Shown: positions 55,430-62,765, numbered from the stretch's first letter. The stretch: DNA of 64,000 bases from Parablautia muri (GCF_009917485.1 NZ_QZDT01000006.1:110712-174711); one strand, 5' to 3'. The notes: a model not told the origin generated them from the letters alone. A program made the numbers and translations.

Positions 55430-55686
55430 TATGCCGATTCCTCCATCTTCACGAACTGAAAACCAATCACCTTTATTGCTCTGGTAGATTTCTTTTTCAT
55501 TTCAATTTTTCCTTCATCTTCCAGTTTCAGTAAATGAGCATATACGCTTGATGTAGAACTAAGATCAGTTCCAACACAAATTTCTCTGACACTCGGCGCA
55601 TATCCGTTCTTCTTGATAAACTCTACAATGAAGTTATACACTCGTTCCCGTCCTGTTCCTTTTATATGCTTGTTTCCACTCTCCAT
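55429..55686 (-). CDS. LexA N-terminal-type HTH protein
   Basis: The 85 residues match only the LexA DNA-binding domain: RVYNFIVEFIKKNGYAPSVREICVG, then SSTSSVYAHLLKLEDEGKI. The peptidase domain of LexA is absent, so it cannot self-cleave. ATG (MESGNKH) is preferred, with GTG three codons upstream as alternative. It is probably a regulator of element genes. The operator is not identified. Confidence 0.8.
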   Translation of the reverse strand: MESGNKHIKGTGRERVYNFIVEFIKKNGYAPSVREICVGTDLSSTSSVYAHLLKLEDEGKIEMKKKSTRAIKVIGFQFVKMEESA

Positions 55687-55695
55687 AGCTTTCAC

Positions 55696-56085
55696 CTATC
55701 CTTTAAACTGTTTATAGTTCTCATAATCCGTATCTACAATCCAACCGTCACGCTGAAAATCTCCAATAGCGATTAGCATAGCGGTCTTTGCTTTTTCTGC
55801 CTCAACAATTACTTCTCTACATCTTTTACTGGTATTGTAAGTAATACTGATAGGAACAATGAACTTTTTCACTCCATGCTCTTCATTCCATGTGGATTCA
55901 ATATCATCCATAATATCCATTAGATTCTGCTTCGCATCCTTTAACCAGTACAATTTCCCATTGATTTCTACCGGCTTACCAATCTCGAATTGATGAACAA
56001 TGTGATCCGCTAACTGTTTCCGTCCTACTTCCATACCCAAGCGAAAAATCTCATTGTTTGTCATATCCACGTTGTTATTGTTCAT
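55696..56085 (-). CDS. Hypothetical protein
   Basis: This 129-residue protein (MNNNNVDMTNNEIFRLGMEVGRKQ) has a helical N-terminus, a KPVEINGKLYWLKDAKQNL central part and a C-terminal helix ending in FQRDGWIVDTDYENYKQF. It directly precedes the LexA-type gene. Unknown function. Confidence 0.6.
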   Translation of the reverse strand: MNNNNVDMTNNEIFRLGMEVGRKQLADHIVHQFEIGKPVEINGKLYWLKDAKQNLMDIMDDIESTWNEEHGVKKFIVPISITYNTSKRCREVIVEAEKAKTAMLIAIGDFQRDGWIVDTDYENYKQFKG

Positions 56086-56188
56086 TCTGTTTATCCTCCA
56101 TCTATCTATTTAAAGTCTGTTTTTGTTTCTGTTCCTTCTATATATAATAAGTTTCCAACCGATTACTCTAAAGAAAATTAAAATAATT

Positions 56189-56827
56189 TTATTTCTCTCT
56201 CAATATCCCCACATATTTATAGAAGGTACTCACAGCTATACCTTGTAGCTTTGCAAACTGTACAACTGAAATACTTCCATACTCGCCTGATTGAAGTTTG
56301 TTATATTCTTTGATAAATTCCTTTGGTACTCCTGTAGCTGGTCTTCCTAACTTCTTTCCCTTTTTCTTTGCCACATCCAAACCTTGCATAACTCTGTCAT
56401 GTATTTTCTCTTTTTCCTGCTGTGCTATATGCGCCTTTAGAGTAACAAAAATATCAATAATCATCTTTGATAGACTATCATCATTCATCTTTTCCCAATC
56501 ATTCAGGAATGGAACATCTAAAGCAACTACCCTAATTCCTTTTAACTGTAAATCTTTTATTTCCACTATCACATCATCTGCATTTCTCCCTAATCGGTCT
56601 ATATCAGATATGATCAGCGTATCGCCATTCCTAAGTTGTTTCTTCATATTATGATAATTTGGTCTGTTATCCGCCTTTGTTCCACCAGTGATAATATCAG
56701 AAACAAATTCATCTATATTGAATCCATTGCATATAGAATACTCAATGATAGCTTGTCTCTGTCTATCTGTCTTCTGTGTTTTATGATTAGTCGATATCCT
56801 CATATAAGCAAATATTTTATTTTCCAT
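56189..56827 (-). CDS. Serine recombinase/resolvase
   Basis: This 212-residue small serine recombinase has an N-terminal catalytic domain with IFAYMRIST (nucleophile Ser near residue 10), ISDIDRLGRNADDV (R-x-x-R region) and the E-helix, followed by GKKLGRPATGVP and a C-terminal HTH (SVVQFAKLQGIAVSTFYKYV). The start at MENKIFAYM follows GGAG. It may resolve multimers or invert DNA within the element. A dyad site lies upstream. Confidence 0.93.
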   Translation of the reverse strand: MENKIFAYMRISTNHKTQKTDRQRQAIIEYSICNGFNIDEFVSDIITGGTKADNRPNYHNMKKQLRNGDTLIISDIDRLGRNADDVIVEIKDLQLKGIRVVALDVPFLNDWEKMNDDSLSKMIIDIFVTLKAHIAQQEKEKIHDRVMQGLDVAKKKGKKLGRPATGVPKEFIKEYNKLQSGEYGSISVVQFAKLQGIAVSTFYKYVGILREK

Positions 56828-56850
56828 CTCAATCACTCCACAAAATCCAT

Positions 56851-56939
56851 AACTATTTTCATATAAGATTTTCCACTCCCTTCTCAAAGAAAATGATTCC
56901 CTAACCGCCTTACATGAAATCAACTGTTTTCATATAAGG
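56851..56939. repeat. Candidate res/operator dyad upstream of the serine recombinase
   Basis: CCTTACATGAAA (56908-56919) and TTTCATATAAGG (56928-56939) form an 8-nt-spaced palindrome, 11 of 12 matching. A third half-site in direct orientation, TTTTCATATAAG, lies at about 56856-56867, 71 bp away from its partner. The layout resembles res sites of resolvases. Confidence 0.5.
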
Positions 56940-57042
56940 TCAAAGCATCAAAATCCATTGTCTTTTTATCCACTCTGACCTATACTATAAATAATAAGAA
57001 AGTTCTGAAATTTCCAAAATACACAAAAAATTTTTTAAGGGA

Positions 57043-57330
57043 GTGATAATAATAGACATAGAAATTAAAGACCGTAACCGATTAAAAGAATTCTTTCAGA
57101 ATTTCCATAATAAAGCTGAGGACATAGCATTTTCCATTATCCAAAGGATTCCAGAAAAGTTACTTCCTCATTGGCTTATGAATTGGCTCGACCACTATTT
57201 AGATAAACGGATCAGCGAACTAAAACAAGAATCCACCAAAATGACCTGGCACAATATGTATTTACAATCTGCTACTAATGAAATTCATAATAGGCAGCAG
57301 GACACAAAGAAAGCACCTTCAGATGATTAA
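57043..57330 (+). CDS. Hypothetical helical protein with non-ATG start
   Basis: About 92-95 residues: a helical N-terminus with RNRLKEFFQNFHNKAEDIAFSI, then an amphipathic stretch (LLPHWLMNWLDHYLDKRI), ending KKAPSDD. No ATG is available. GTG at 57043 overlaps the AAGGGAG ribosome-binding site, so it is poorly placed. ATA at 57052 is 8 nt after GGGAG. It is the only rightward gene in this part and is divergent from the serine recombinase. Unknown function. Confidence 0.55.
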   Translation: MIIIDIEIKDRNRLKEFFQNFHNKAEDIAFSIIQRIPEKLLPHWLMNWLDHYLDKRISELKQESTKMTWHNMYLQSATNEIHNRQQDTKKAPSDD

Positions 57331-57408
57331 TCCGTTGGTGCTTCCCACATTTTTAACATTTTGATTTTCCGGCTAAACAAGTTTGACTGATTTCAAAATG
57401 TTAAGTTT

Positions 57409-57600
57409 TTACATACTCGCTACAGCTTTCCGCTTTAATGCTCTTCTCCGTTCAATTTCTTTTTCCGCTTCTTTGCCGGAATTGTTGTAATACGCAACCT
57501 TTTCCGCTACTGTCATATCTTTTATCCGTTCATAATTCTGTTCCCTGATCTTGTGAATATCCTCAATGGTAAAATCAGGACTAATAACCAATGCTTCCAT
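57409..57600 (-). CDS. Antitoxin-like small protein, copy B
   Basis: The 63 residues (MEALVISPDFTIEDIHKIREQ) share with the adjacent copy the pattern ISPDFTIEDIHKIRE-x-NYER-x-KDMT and a Tyr-Tyr-Asn motif, then a basic helix. It directly follows copy A in a PIN-toxin operon. I infer an antitoxin paralogue. An unrelated accessory role is possible. Confidence 0.65.
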   Translation of the reverse strand: MEALVISPDFTIEDIHKIREQNYERIKDMTVAEKVAYYNNSGKEAEKEIERRRALKRKAVASM

Positions 57601-57605
57601 AACAA

Positions 57606-57779
57606 TTACACCTTCTGCAATCTTCCAGCTTCAATTTCCTTCAGAAACGCTCTACCACGCTCATTATAATAATTGCGTCTTTCTGATGGTGTCATATCTT
57701 TTGTCCGTTCATAGTTGTATTCTCTTAGTTTGTGAATGTCTTCGATTGTAAAATTAGGACTTAAAATAGGTTTTTCCAT
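57606..57779 (-). CDS. Antitoxin-like small protein, copy A
   Basis: This 57-residue protein (MEKPILSPNFTIEDIHKLRE) starts 2 bp after the PIN-domain gene. It is homologous to copy B over its first 45 residues but has a different C-terminus, as expected when toxin-binding specificity diverges. Proteins of this kind commonly accompany PIN toxins in Clostridia. Confidence 0.7.
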   Translation of the reverse strand: MEKPILSPNFTIEDIHKLREYNYERTKDMTPSERRNYYNERGRAFLKEIEAGRLQKV

Positions 57780-57781
57780 TA

Positions 57782-58258
57782 TCATCCCTCACTTTCTAAT
57801 AAAACTGTAGGACTAAGAATGTCAATCGGTTTATATCCTGTCAAATTAGTAATTGCCCTTACCCCATGAATCGTTTTAATGTTTACAATATGCTTAAAAT
57901 TCCAAGATATGATACAATTACACTCTGTAACAACTGCCGCCGCAATGTGCTGACAATCATCATAGCTTTTATTAGTTAATATTCCCATATCAATAATTTT
58001 ATGTGCAACTGATTCCATTTCATCCGATATATCTAATGTAACAAAATCAATCTGCTGTAAAAGTTTCCTCAACTCGCTTCTTTTCGGTTCTGGACAGTCT
58101 GCAATTTCCTCTAAAGCCACTGTAGACAGATAAACCTCATACTTCCCATCCTTAAACATTTCCCACAACTGCCTTGTATCTGCCATCTTCTCAGGCACAT
58201 CCTCTTGTAACAAGTGGCTTATAACCGATGTATCTAAGTATACCTTTAATTTCCGCAT
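57782..58258 (-). CDS. PIN-domain RNase (putative toxin)
   Basis: The 158 residues form a PIN fold with acidic active-site residues in KVYLDTSVISHL (Asp near residue 8), TVALEEIADC (Glu near 45), NKSYDDCQHIAAA (Asp near 95), and CIISWNFKHIVN. PIN toxins cleave RNA with Mg2+. The gene follows an XRE regulator by 6 bp and precedes two antitoxin-like genes, giving a toxin-antitoxin operon probably stabilising the element. Confidence 0.85.
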   Translation of the reverse strand: MRKLKVYLDTSVISHLLQEDVPEKMADTRQLWEMFKDGKYEVYLSTVALEEIADCPEPKRSELRKLLQQIDFVTLDISDEMESVAHKIIDMGILTNKSYDDCQHIAAAVVTECNCIISWNFKHIVNIKTIHGVRAITNLTGYKPIDILSPTVLLESEG

Positions 58259-58264
58259 AGAGCA

Positions 58265-58591
58265 TCACTCCTTAAATCTGGTTTCATATGCCAACTCTGG
58301 TTTTAGATCAACTTTCCATTCAATCAAATCTTCTGGCTGGCATTGTAACAACTGGCATATATCCTCAATAGTTTTTGTTGACACATCACACATAAAATCT
58401 TTTCCGTTATGAGTATCTTTGTATTCCTGTAGCTTTTGCTCAATCTCTTCCATTGTTGCACCGCTACACATTTTTAGTTTTGTCAATGTGCTTTGCGGTA
58501 TCAATGCCTTTTGTCTAATAGTGTATGTTGTAATTCCTTTTTCCTTCAATTTATTCCATAGTTTATTATAATTTACCATCATATTCTCCAT
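58265..58591 (-). CDS. XRE-family repressor with an insertion in the HTH domain
   Basis: The 108 residues start with VNYNKLWNKLKEKGITTYTIRQKALIPQSTLTKL (HTH) and end with TIEDICQLLQCQPEDLIEW, the conserved last helix. About 30 extra residues (IEQKLQEYKDTHNGKDFMC) separate the two, unlike ordinary Cro-like proteins. Its promoter holds one copy of the TACAC-N8-GTGTA operator, so autorepression is likely. The same operator sits in the divergent promoters near 62.1 kb. Confidence 0.8.
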   Translation of the reverse strand: MENMMVNYNKLWNKLKEKGITTYTIRQKALIPQSTLTKLKMCSGATMEEIEQKLQEYKDTHNGKDFMCDVSTKTIEDICQLLQCQPEDLIEWKVDLKPELAYETRFKE

Positions 58592-58603
58592 TCAGTTATG
58601 ATA

Positions 58604-58651
58604 TACATTTGTATTCGTGTATATTATAACACTCCTTTCCCATTTTTTCAA
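58604..58651 (-). promoter_or_regulatory. Autoregulated XRE promoter
   Basis: On the minus strand, TTGAAA (58646-58651) and TATAAT (58623-58628) are 17 bp apart. The operator TACAT-N8-GTGTA (58604-58621) lies directly downstream of the -10, over the transcription start. Confidence 0.75.
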
Positions 58652-58689
58652 TCAGCACTGACAGAAAATTTCCACCAGTGCCGACTAAA

Positions 58690-59283
58690 TCATATCATCT
58701 TATTCAACATTTTATGTACGATTTTCCATTTAACTCTATCTTTATGCCGTCTCTCCATTTGATACAGAAATATATCTGTTATTCTTTCCATAAAGTCCGA
58801 TGGTAAAATGTTTCCTTTAAACAAATTGCATGGATAGCAGGTACAAGATAAATTTTCCACATCATCCTCACCGCCCATTGCTAATGGCGTGATATGATCT
58901 ATTGTCATATCTTCAAGCAATATTTTCCTTCCGCATAACTCACAACGTCCACCAGCATTAAGATATATGAGCTTTCTTGTATCCTCTGAATAAGATTTTC
59001 TTTTGATTTTTCCTTTGCTATCACGTCTTACCATTGACAGAGACATTTTATTTTTCCGCATTTTCTTTATTTCTTCCTCTGTCATCCACTTCCATAAAAT
59101 ATGCTGTGTAAGCGTATCAAACACAAAATAGCTTTTAGTTTTTTCTTCCGCTTTCTTCATTCCCTTTATTGCTTCCGCTACGGTTGAGAATTGAAAAGCA
59201 CTGTTTATATCCGTGGTTTTCTTTATTGCCCCACTGTCCGTATATGTAATATAATGATTTCCATTTGTAATCACAATCGCCAT
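58690..59283 (-). CDS. HNH endonuclease-like protein
   Basis: The 197-residue protein has a C-terminal HNH fold: CELCGRKILLEDMTIDHITPLAMGG (zinc Cys pair and catalytic D-H), then ENLSCTCYPCNLFKG (second Cys pair and Asn). The N-terminal 110 residues contain a repeated beta pattern of unknown role. The start at MAIVITNGN follows AAGGTGG. It may act in packaging, mobility or defence. Context does not decide. Confidence 0.85.
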   Translation of the reverse strand: MAIVITNGNHYITYTDSGAIKKTTDINSAFQFSTVAEAIKGMKKAEEKTKSYFVFDTLTQHILWKWMTEEEIKKMRKNKMSLSMVRRDSKGKIKRKSYSEDTRKLIYLNAGGRCELCGRKILLEDMTIDHITPLAMGGEDDVENLSCTCYPCNLFKGNILPSDFMERITDIFLYQMERRHKDRVKWKIVHKMLNKMI

Positions 59284-59344
59284 AATATCCACCTTCCTAA
59301 TGATGTAGACTGCCTATATATCAGACAGTCCACAAAATCCGCTA

Positions 59345-59653
59345 TTATCTTTCACTTGGAAAACATACCGTTGTAGCATTGTCTCCGGCATTTTCTGATA
59401 TGCGGTTAGTAATGATCCAGATTTTCCCCTTGCAAGTCTCATATGCTGCCAATAAGTACAGATCATCAGGATATTTTAACGCTTCCTCATTCACCTGTTT
59501 GTCTTCATCATCCAGACATCCCCAATCTTTGACCGTATATCGCTGTAATGATAAATTGACCTCTGTTGCAAATCGGCTGTCTTCCGTCATGACTTCATTG
59601 ATTCCGTGTGTAACAACTACTTTTCCCATATTGAAAAATTTTGATGTAATCAT
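59345..59653 (-). CDS. Small plasmid/conjugative-element-type protein
   Basis: This 102-residue protein (MITSKFFNMGKVVVTHGINE) is of a type common on Firmicute plasmids and Tn916-like elements: K-V-V-x-T-x-G-I-x-E, RYTVKDWGCLDDEDKQVNEEAL, and a C-terminal KIWIITNR ... TTVCFPSER. The start is placed 8 nt after AGGTGG. Biological role unknown. Confidence 0.7.
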   Translation of the reverse strand: MITSKFFNMGKVVVTHGINEVMTEDSRFATEVNLSLQRYTVKDWGCLDDEDKQVNEEALKYPDDLYLLAAYETCKGKIWIITNRISENAGDNATTVCFPSER

Positions 59654-59673
59654 ATTCATTTCCACCTTTCCGA

Positions 59674-59907
59674 TTAAACTAATCCGCACAAGCAAGCAAT
59701 TTTATATATTGGATTCCTTGCAATTTTCCGTCTACGCTCTGCCTCTGCCCTTGCTTTCCGTTCCATCCTGTCCATATAAGCAAGCCTGTTATCCATTTCC
59801 AAATATTCCACCATCTGAAGCGGAGTAAGTGCTTTATATGGCGTTTTAAGGTTCCTATCTATAATCTGGTTTCCATCCACTGTATCTATGATTCTAAAAT
59901 CAAACAT
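59674..59907 (-). CDS. Small conserved-type hypothetical protein
   Basis: This 77-residue protein (MFDFRIIDTVDGNQIIDRNL) has a short beta N-terminus, LTPLQMVEYLEMD, and an Arg/Glu-rich helix (RMERKARAEAERRRK). It is conserved-looking in conjugative elements of Firmicutes, by my recollection. The 3' end reads into the leader of the next gene. Unknown function. Confidence 0.6.
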   Translation of the reverse strand: MFDFRIIDTVDGNQIIDRNLKTPYKALTPLQMVEYLEMDNRLAYMDRMERKARAEAERRRKIARNPIYKIACLCGLV

Positions 59908-59955
59908 AATATTTTCCGTCCTTTCCGTTGTCTGCTGACTGATTAGGGTATATCC

Positions 59956-60510
59956 CTAACCAATCATTTCCGCTAAAACTTTCTTAATTCGATTCACTTC
60001 TACATAATAGGTTGATGGCTTTATTTCCAATGCTGAATAAATTTCCTTGCTGCTATATCCATCAACTTTTAATTCCGCAATTTTCCGCTGTGTGTCTGAT
60101 AAACTGCTTAACATTTCCGCCATTCGTTCCATTGCCATTATTTCAGATTCAGGCGATTTTCCACCAACAACACCGATACAGTTATATAAATTTTCCGTTT
60201 CCGCATATTCCGCATCCAGACTAACCAATGTTCCAGATGGTTTCCGTTTCTTTGCATCTTCCATTCTGCAATGGTTTCCAATCTCTGACCTTATATATTG
60301 CTGACTGATAAAGGGGAAAGCGTATTTTTTCCGTAAGTCTTCCCTACGGTTATATATCTGCACCGCTTTCAAAAATCCGAAAATTGAAATATCATAATAA
60401 TTTTCCAAACTGTAACCGTGTCTATGAAGAAAGTCATATACAAGATTATGGTTTTCCGTTGCAAATTTCCGTTCAAAGTCCGTTAATGGTTCCAATTTAT
60501 AATTATCCAT
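59956..60510 (-). CDS. Sigma-70-like factor 2
   Basis: The 184-residue protein has a region-2-like N-terminal half (LVYDFLHRHGYSLENYYDISIFGFLKAVQIYNRR) and a region-4 HTH (LSDTQRKIAELKVDGYSSKEIYSALEIKPSTYYVEVNRIKKVL). The layout is that of small phage or element sigma factors. ATG was chosen 3' of GGGAGG. It is a tandem paralogue of the upstream gene. It may direct host RNA polymerase to element promoters. Confidence 0.75.
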   Translation of the reverse strand: MDNYKLEPLTDFERKFATENHNLVYDFLHRHGYSLENYYDISIFGFLKAVQIYNRREDLRKKYAFPFISQQYIRSEIGNHCRMEDAKKRKPSGTLVSLDAEYAETENLYNCIGVVGGKSPESEIMAMERMAEMLSSLSDTQRKIAELKVDGYSSKEIYSALEIKPSTYYVEVNRIKKVLAEMIG

Positions 60511-60523
60511 TGTGACTACCTCC

Positions 60524-61099
60524 CTACTCAGAAAGGTAGTCAATTACTACATGCTTAATTTCTCTCATCCGATTACAAAATGTACCCTTTTTTATTCCAA
60601 GATACCTTTTAATTTCTTCACGATTGTATTCTTCCATTGTCATTTTGAAAATTTCAGCCTGAACATCATTCAAGTTTGAAAGTATTTCCGATATCATTTC
60701 ATGATACATAACCGTTTTTTCTACAGACTGTTTTAAATCAATCCATGTCATAGGTGCAGTGCGTTTCCCATTCATAGAATCTTCTTCCCAATCAAGGGAT
60801 ACTATACCGCCCGATGGCATTCTTTTTTCTCTGTTCATATCTCTAAAGTAGTTTATCCTCGCATTATCCAGCGTTCTAAAAAGGATTGTTGAAAATTCAT
60901 ATTGTTGTAAATGCGGGATATTAAGATACTTCTTAACTGCCCTTAAATAGTGCAGAATCAAAATATCATACCATTCTTCCTGATCCAACTTGTTTATACT
61001 CATATACTTAAAAAGCCAATCATAATTTTCTAAGTTAGCACTAAATACCCTTTCTTCTTCCGTCAATGGTCTATCATAATTAACTTCATTTGCTTTCAT
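60524..61099 (-). CDS. Sigma-70-like factor 1
   Basis: The 191 residues parallel the downstream paralogue: LTEEERVFSANLENYDWLFKYM, ILHYLRAVKKYL, INYFRDMNREKRMPSGGIVSLD, and region 4 DVQAEIFKMTMEEYNREEIKRYLGIKKGTFCNRMREIKHVV. Both share the linker K-R/K-x-PSG-x-x-VSLD. Two divergent copies imply either two promoter classes or a heteromeric factor. Expressed from the leftward switch promoter. Confidence 0.75.
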   Translation of the reverse strand: MKANEVNYDRPLTEEERVFSANLENYDWLFKYMSINKLDQEEWYDILILHYLRAVKKYLNIPHLQQYEFSTILFRTLDNARINYFRDMNREKRMPSGGIVSLDWEEDSMNGKRTAPMTWIDLKQSVEKTVMYHEMISEILSNLNDVQAEIFKMTMEEYNREEIKRYLGIKKGTFCNRMREIKHVVIDYLSE

Positions 61100-61128
61100 A
61101 GTGTTCTACCTCCGATTTTTTAATTGTT

Positions 61129-61150
61129 GGGGGAGTTGTTTCGCTCCCCC
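61129..61150 (-). promoter_or_regulatory. GC-rich hairpin ahead of the sigma genes
   Basis: GGGGGAG / CTCCCCC with an 8-nt loop lies between the 144-residue gene and sigma-like factor 1. There is no T-run, so it is probably an mRNA processing or attenuation element. Confidence 0.5.
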
Positions 61151-61174
61151 GTGTTAGTTGCTACCGCTGACTGA

Positions 61175-61609
61175 TTAAAAGAACTTGTCAAGCAATACTT
61201 TAATGATTGCTTTTTTCAATTCGTTTGTATGCTCTGACAAGTCAACCGTAATACTGTTATCCCAACATTCCATTTGCGAATCAACCGTATCTGTAAAGCC
61301 AAAACAAATACTATAATCAATCGGCTTTCCAGCTTCCAGAACTACACGCAAGTATGTAAAATCCATGTTTACAGGCTTGTCACTCCATACCGTGTGAAGA
61401 CTGTAACCATATTCAGCATTTAACGCTTCATGCTCTTTGGTGTACTGCACCTTTGCAATCTCTACAGCCTTTTTGATTTCAGCTTTCAGACAGTCGGACA
61501 TATCGCAAATATCAATAGATACCTCCATGTAGTCCTCATTGAATGTCAGATTGCCCAGCTCCAAAATGCCGATGTTAGTTGTTTCTGTTCTTGCTTTCCA
61601 CTTCATCAT
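61175..61609 (-). CDS. Hypothetical protein of the leftward early operon
   Basis: This 144-residue protein starts at MMKWKARTETTNIG after AAGGTAGG. It is mostly beta (FNEDYMEVSIDICDMSDCLKAEI; MDFTYLRVVLEAGKPIDYSICFGF) with a Lys-rich C-terminal helix. No family recognised. It lies between a tRNA-like structure and the sigma genes. Confidence 0.65.
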   Translation of the reverse strand: MMKWKARTETTNIGILELGNLTFNEDYMEVSIDICDMSDCLKAEIKKAVEIAKVQYTKEHEALNAEYGYSLHTVWSDKPVNMDFTYLRVVLEAGKPIDYSICFGFTDTVDSQMECWDNSITVDLSEHTNELKKAIIKVLLDKFF

Positions 61610-61654
61610 AGTTAAATACCTACCTTTCATTTTGATTGATTAATGTTGTTGTTA

Positions 61655-61713
61655 CGGTATTTCTACCGATAGGGTATGTGGGGAATCGAACCCCACACAA
61701 GAACCGTTTACCC
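61655..61713 (-). ncRNA. tRNA T-arm/acceptor-like structure plus GAAA hairpin
   Basis: Read on the minus strand, GGGTA / TACCC encloses TGTGGGG-TTCGATT-CCCCACA, a textbook T-arm with the conserved TTCGA loop. It is followed by CGGTA-GAAA-TACCG. No anticodon arm or complete acceptor partner is present, so it is not a functional tRNA. It could be a truncated tRNA or a tRNA-like regulatory leader. Confidence 0.5.
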
Positions 61714-61726
61714 TTTTACTGCTGGA

Positions 61727-62008
61727 CTATTTCACTCTTAACACGTTGTAAGAAGTTGTTTTCTCAAACGGTTTCAAATCATCCCCTAAAATTTCTGTCA
61801 ACTTCTCTTTGTCTAATGTCGTGCGGCTCTGTGGTTTGTAAGTGATTTTTGCCGTGTCGGTGATCTCCGTGTCAAGTTCGTTTTCTGTCATGTACTCAAT
61901 GATGGAATGCTCAACCGCTTTCAATTCGTTTTCAAGCTCTTCTTTCATTGCTTTCAGACTTCTAAACTCCTGTACCTTGCTTTCAAGTTCTTTTTTAGTC
62001 ATACACAT
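61727..62008 (-). CDS. Siphovirus Gp157-like small protein
   Basis: The 93 residues have an N-terminal coiled coil (TKKELESKVQEFRSLKAMKEELENELKAVEHSI) and a C-terminal part with TYKPQSRTTLDKEKLTEIL and SYNVLRVK, like phage Gp157-type proteins described in phage resistance of streptococci. GGAGG lies 8 nt before ATG. It is the first gene of the leftward early operon. The assignment is by pattern and uncertain. Confidence 0.65.
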   Translation of the reverse strand: MCMTKKELESKVQEFRSLKAMKEELENELKAVEHSIIEYMTENELDTEITDTAKITYKPQSRTTLDKEKLTEILGDDLKPFEKTTSYNVLRVK

Positions 62009-62068
62009 AATGGCTACCTCCTGATTTGATTTTGTTTGTTGTGGTCTTGCTTGACCTTGTAATAACTA

Positions 62069-62192
62069 TACACCTTTATTCGTGAATAGTCTATTGGCGA
62101 TATGCACGAATAATCGGGAATATTTTTGTTTATTTTGTACACTTATTTTCGTGTATTTCATTATTGACGGTACACCTTTATTCGTGTATAAT
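62069..62192. promoter_or_regulatory. Divergent promoter switch with three TACAC-N8-GTGTA operators
   Basis: Operators are at 62069-62086 (one mismatch), 62138-62155 and 62171-62188. The right operator fills the 17-bp spacer of a rightward promoter (TTGACG at 62164, TATAAT at 62187). The left operator fills the 17-bp spacer of a leftward promoter (TAGACT / TATAGT on the minus strand). The middle one is between them. Confidence 0.8.
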
Positions 62193-62243
62193 TGACTTAA
62201 CAACAAAACAATCAATCATTTATTTTTAAGGAGGTAGCACCCT

Positions 62244-62765
62244 ATGAGTAAATACTTTAAAGATGTGAATACATTAGAAGAATTAAGAAGACAGTACAGA
62301 GATTTATTAAAGAAGTTTCACCCTGACAACAAAGACGGAAGCACGGAAGCAACACAAGAAATCAATGCTGAATATGACAGACTATTCAAGGTATTAAAGA
62401 ATAGACACGAAAGCAAATCAGCGGATAGCAAAGAGAACAACGCAAAGTCAGATTTCAATAATATGAAGTATGACTTCACGGAAGATCAGAAGCTCAGGGA
62501 AGTATTACAGCAGATCATAACCTTTGAAGGTATCAACATTGAGATTGTAGGTTGCTGGATATGGGTAGACGGTAACACATACGACTATAAGGACACATTA
62601 AAGAGTATCGGCTTTAAATGGGCTAGAGAAAAAAAGAAATGGTACTTTCACACGGAAGCATTCAGGAAAAGAAGTAAAAAGAAATTGAGCATGGAAGACA
62701 TTCGCAACTACTACGGAAGTACAGAAGTAGAGACAGACGGAACAAAGAGACTTAAACAAGCATAA
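62244..62765 (+). CDS. J-domain protein with mobile-element C-terminal domain
   Basis: The 173-residue protein begins with a short DnaJ-like domain (LRRQYRDLLKKFHPDNKDGSTEATQEINAEYD) containing the HPD motif that stimulates DnaK. The C-terminal half (IEIVGCWIWVDGNTYDYKDTLKSIGFKWAREKKKWYF) is a domain often seen in Firmicute mobile elements. GGAGG precedes the start. It is the first gene of the rightward, operator-controlled unit. It probably recruits host DnaK to an element protein. Confidence 0.88.
   Translation: MSKYFKDVNTLEELRRQYRDLLKKFHPDNKDGSTEATQEINAEYDRLFKVLKNRHESKSADSKENNAKSDFNNMKYDFTEDQKLREVLQQIITFEGINIEIVGCWIWVDGNTYDYKDTLKSIGFKWAREKKKWYFHTEAFRKRSKKKLSMEDIRNYYGSTEVETDGTKRLKQA

Noticed and set aside
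54578..56085. A self-cleaving LexA-type SOS repressor
   Set aside because: The LexA-like protein is only 85 residues and has no peptidase domain, and I saw no CGAAC-N4-GTTCG boxes in the region.
61672..61745. A complete tRNA gene on the minus strand
   Set aside because: The T-arm is perfect, but no anticodon arm fits and the 5' strand of an acceptor stem pairing with CATACCC is missing.
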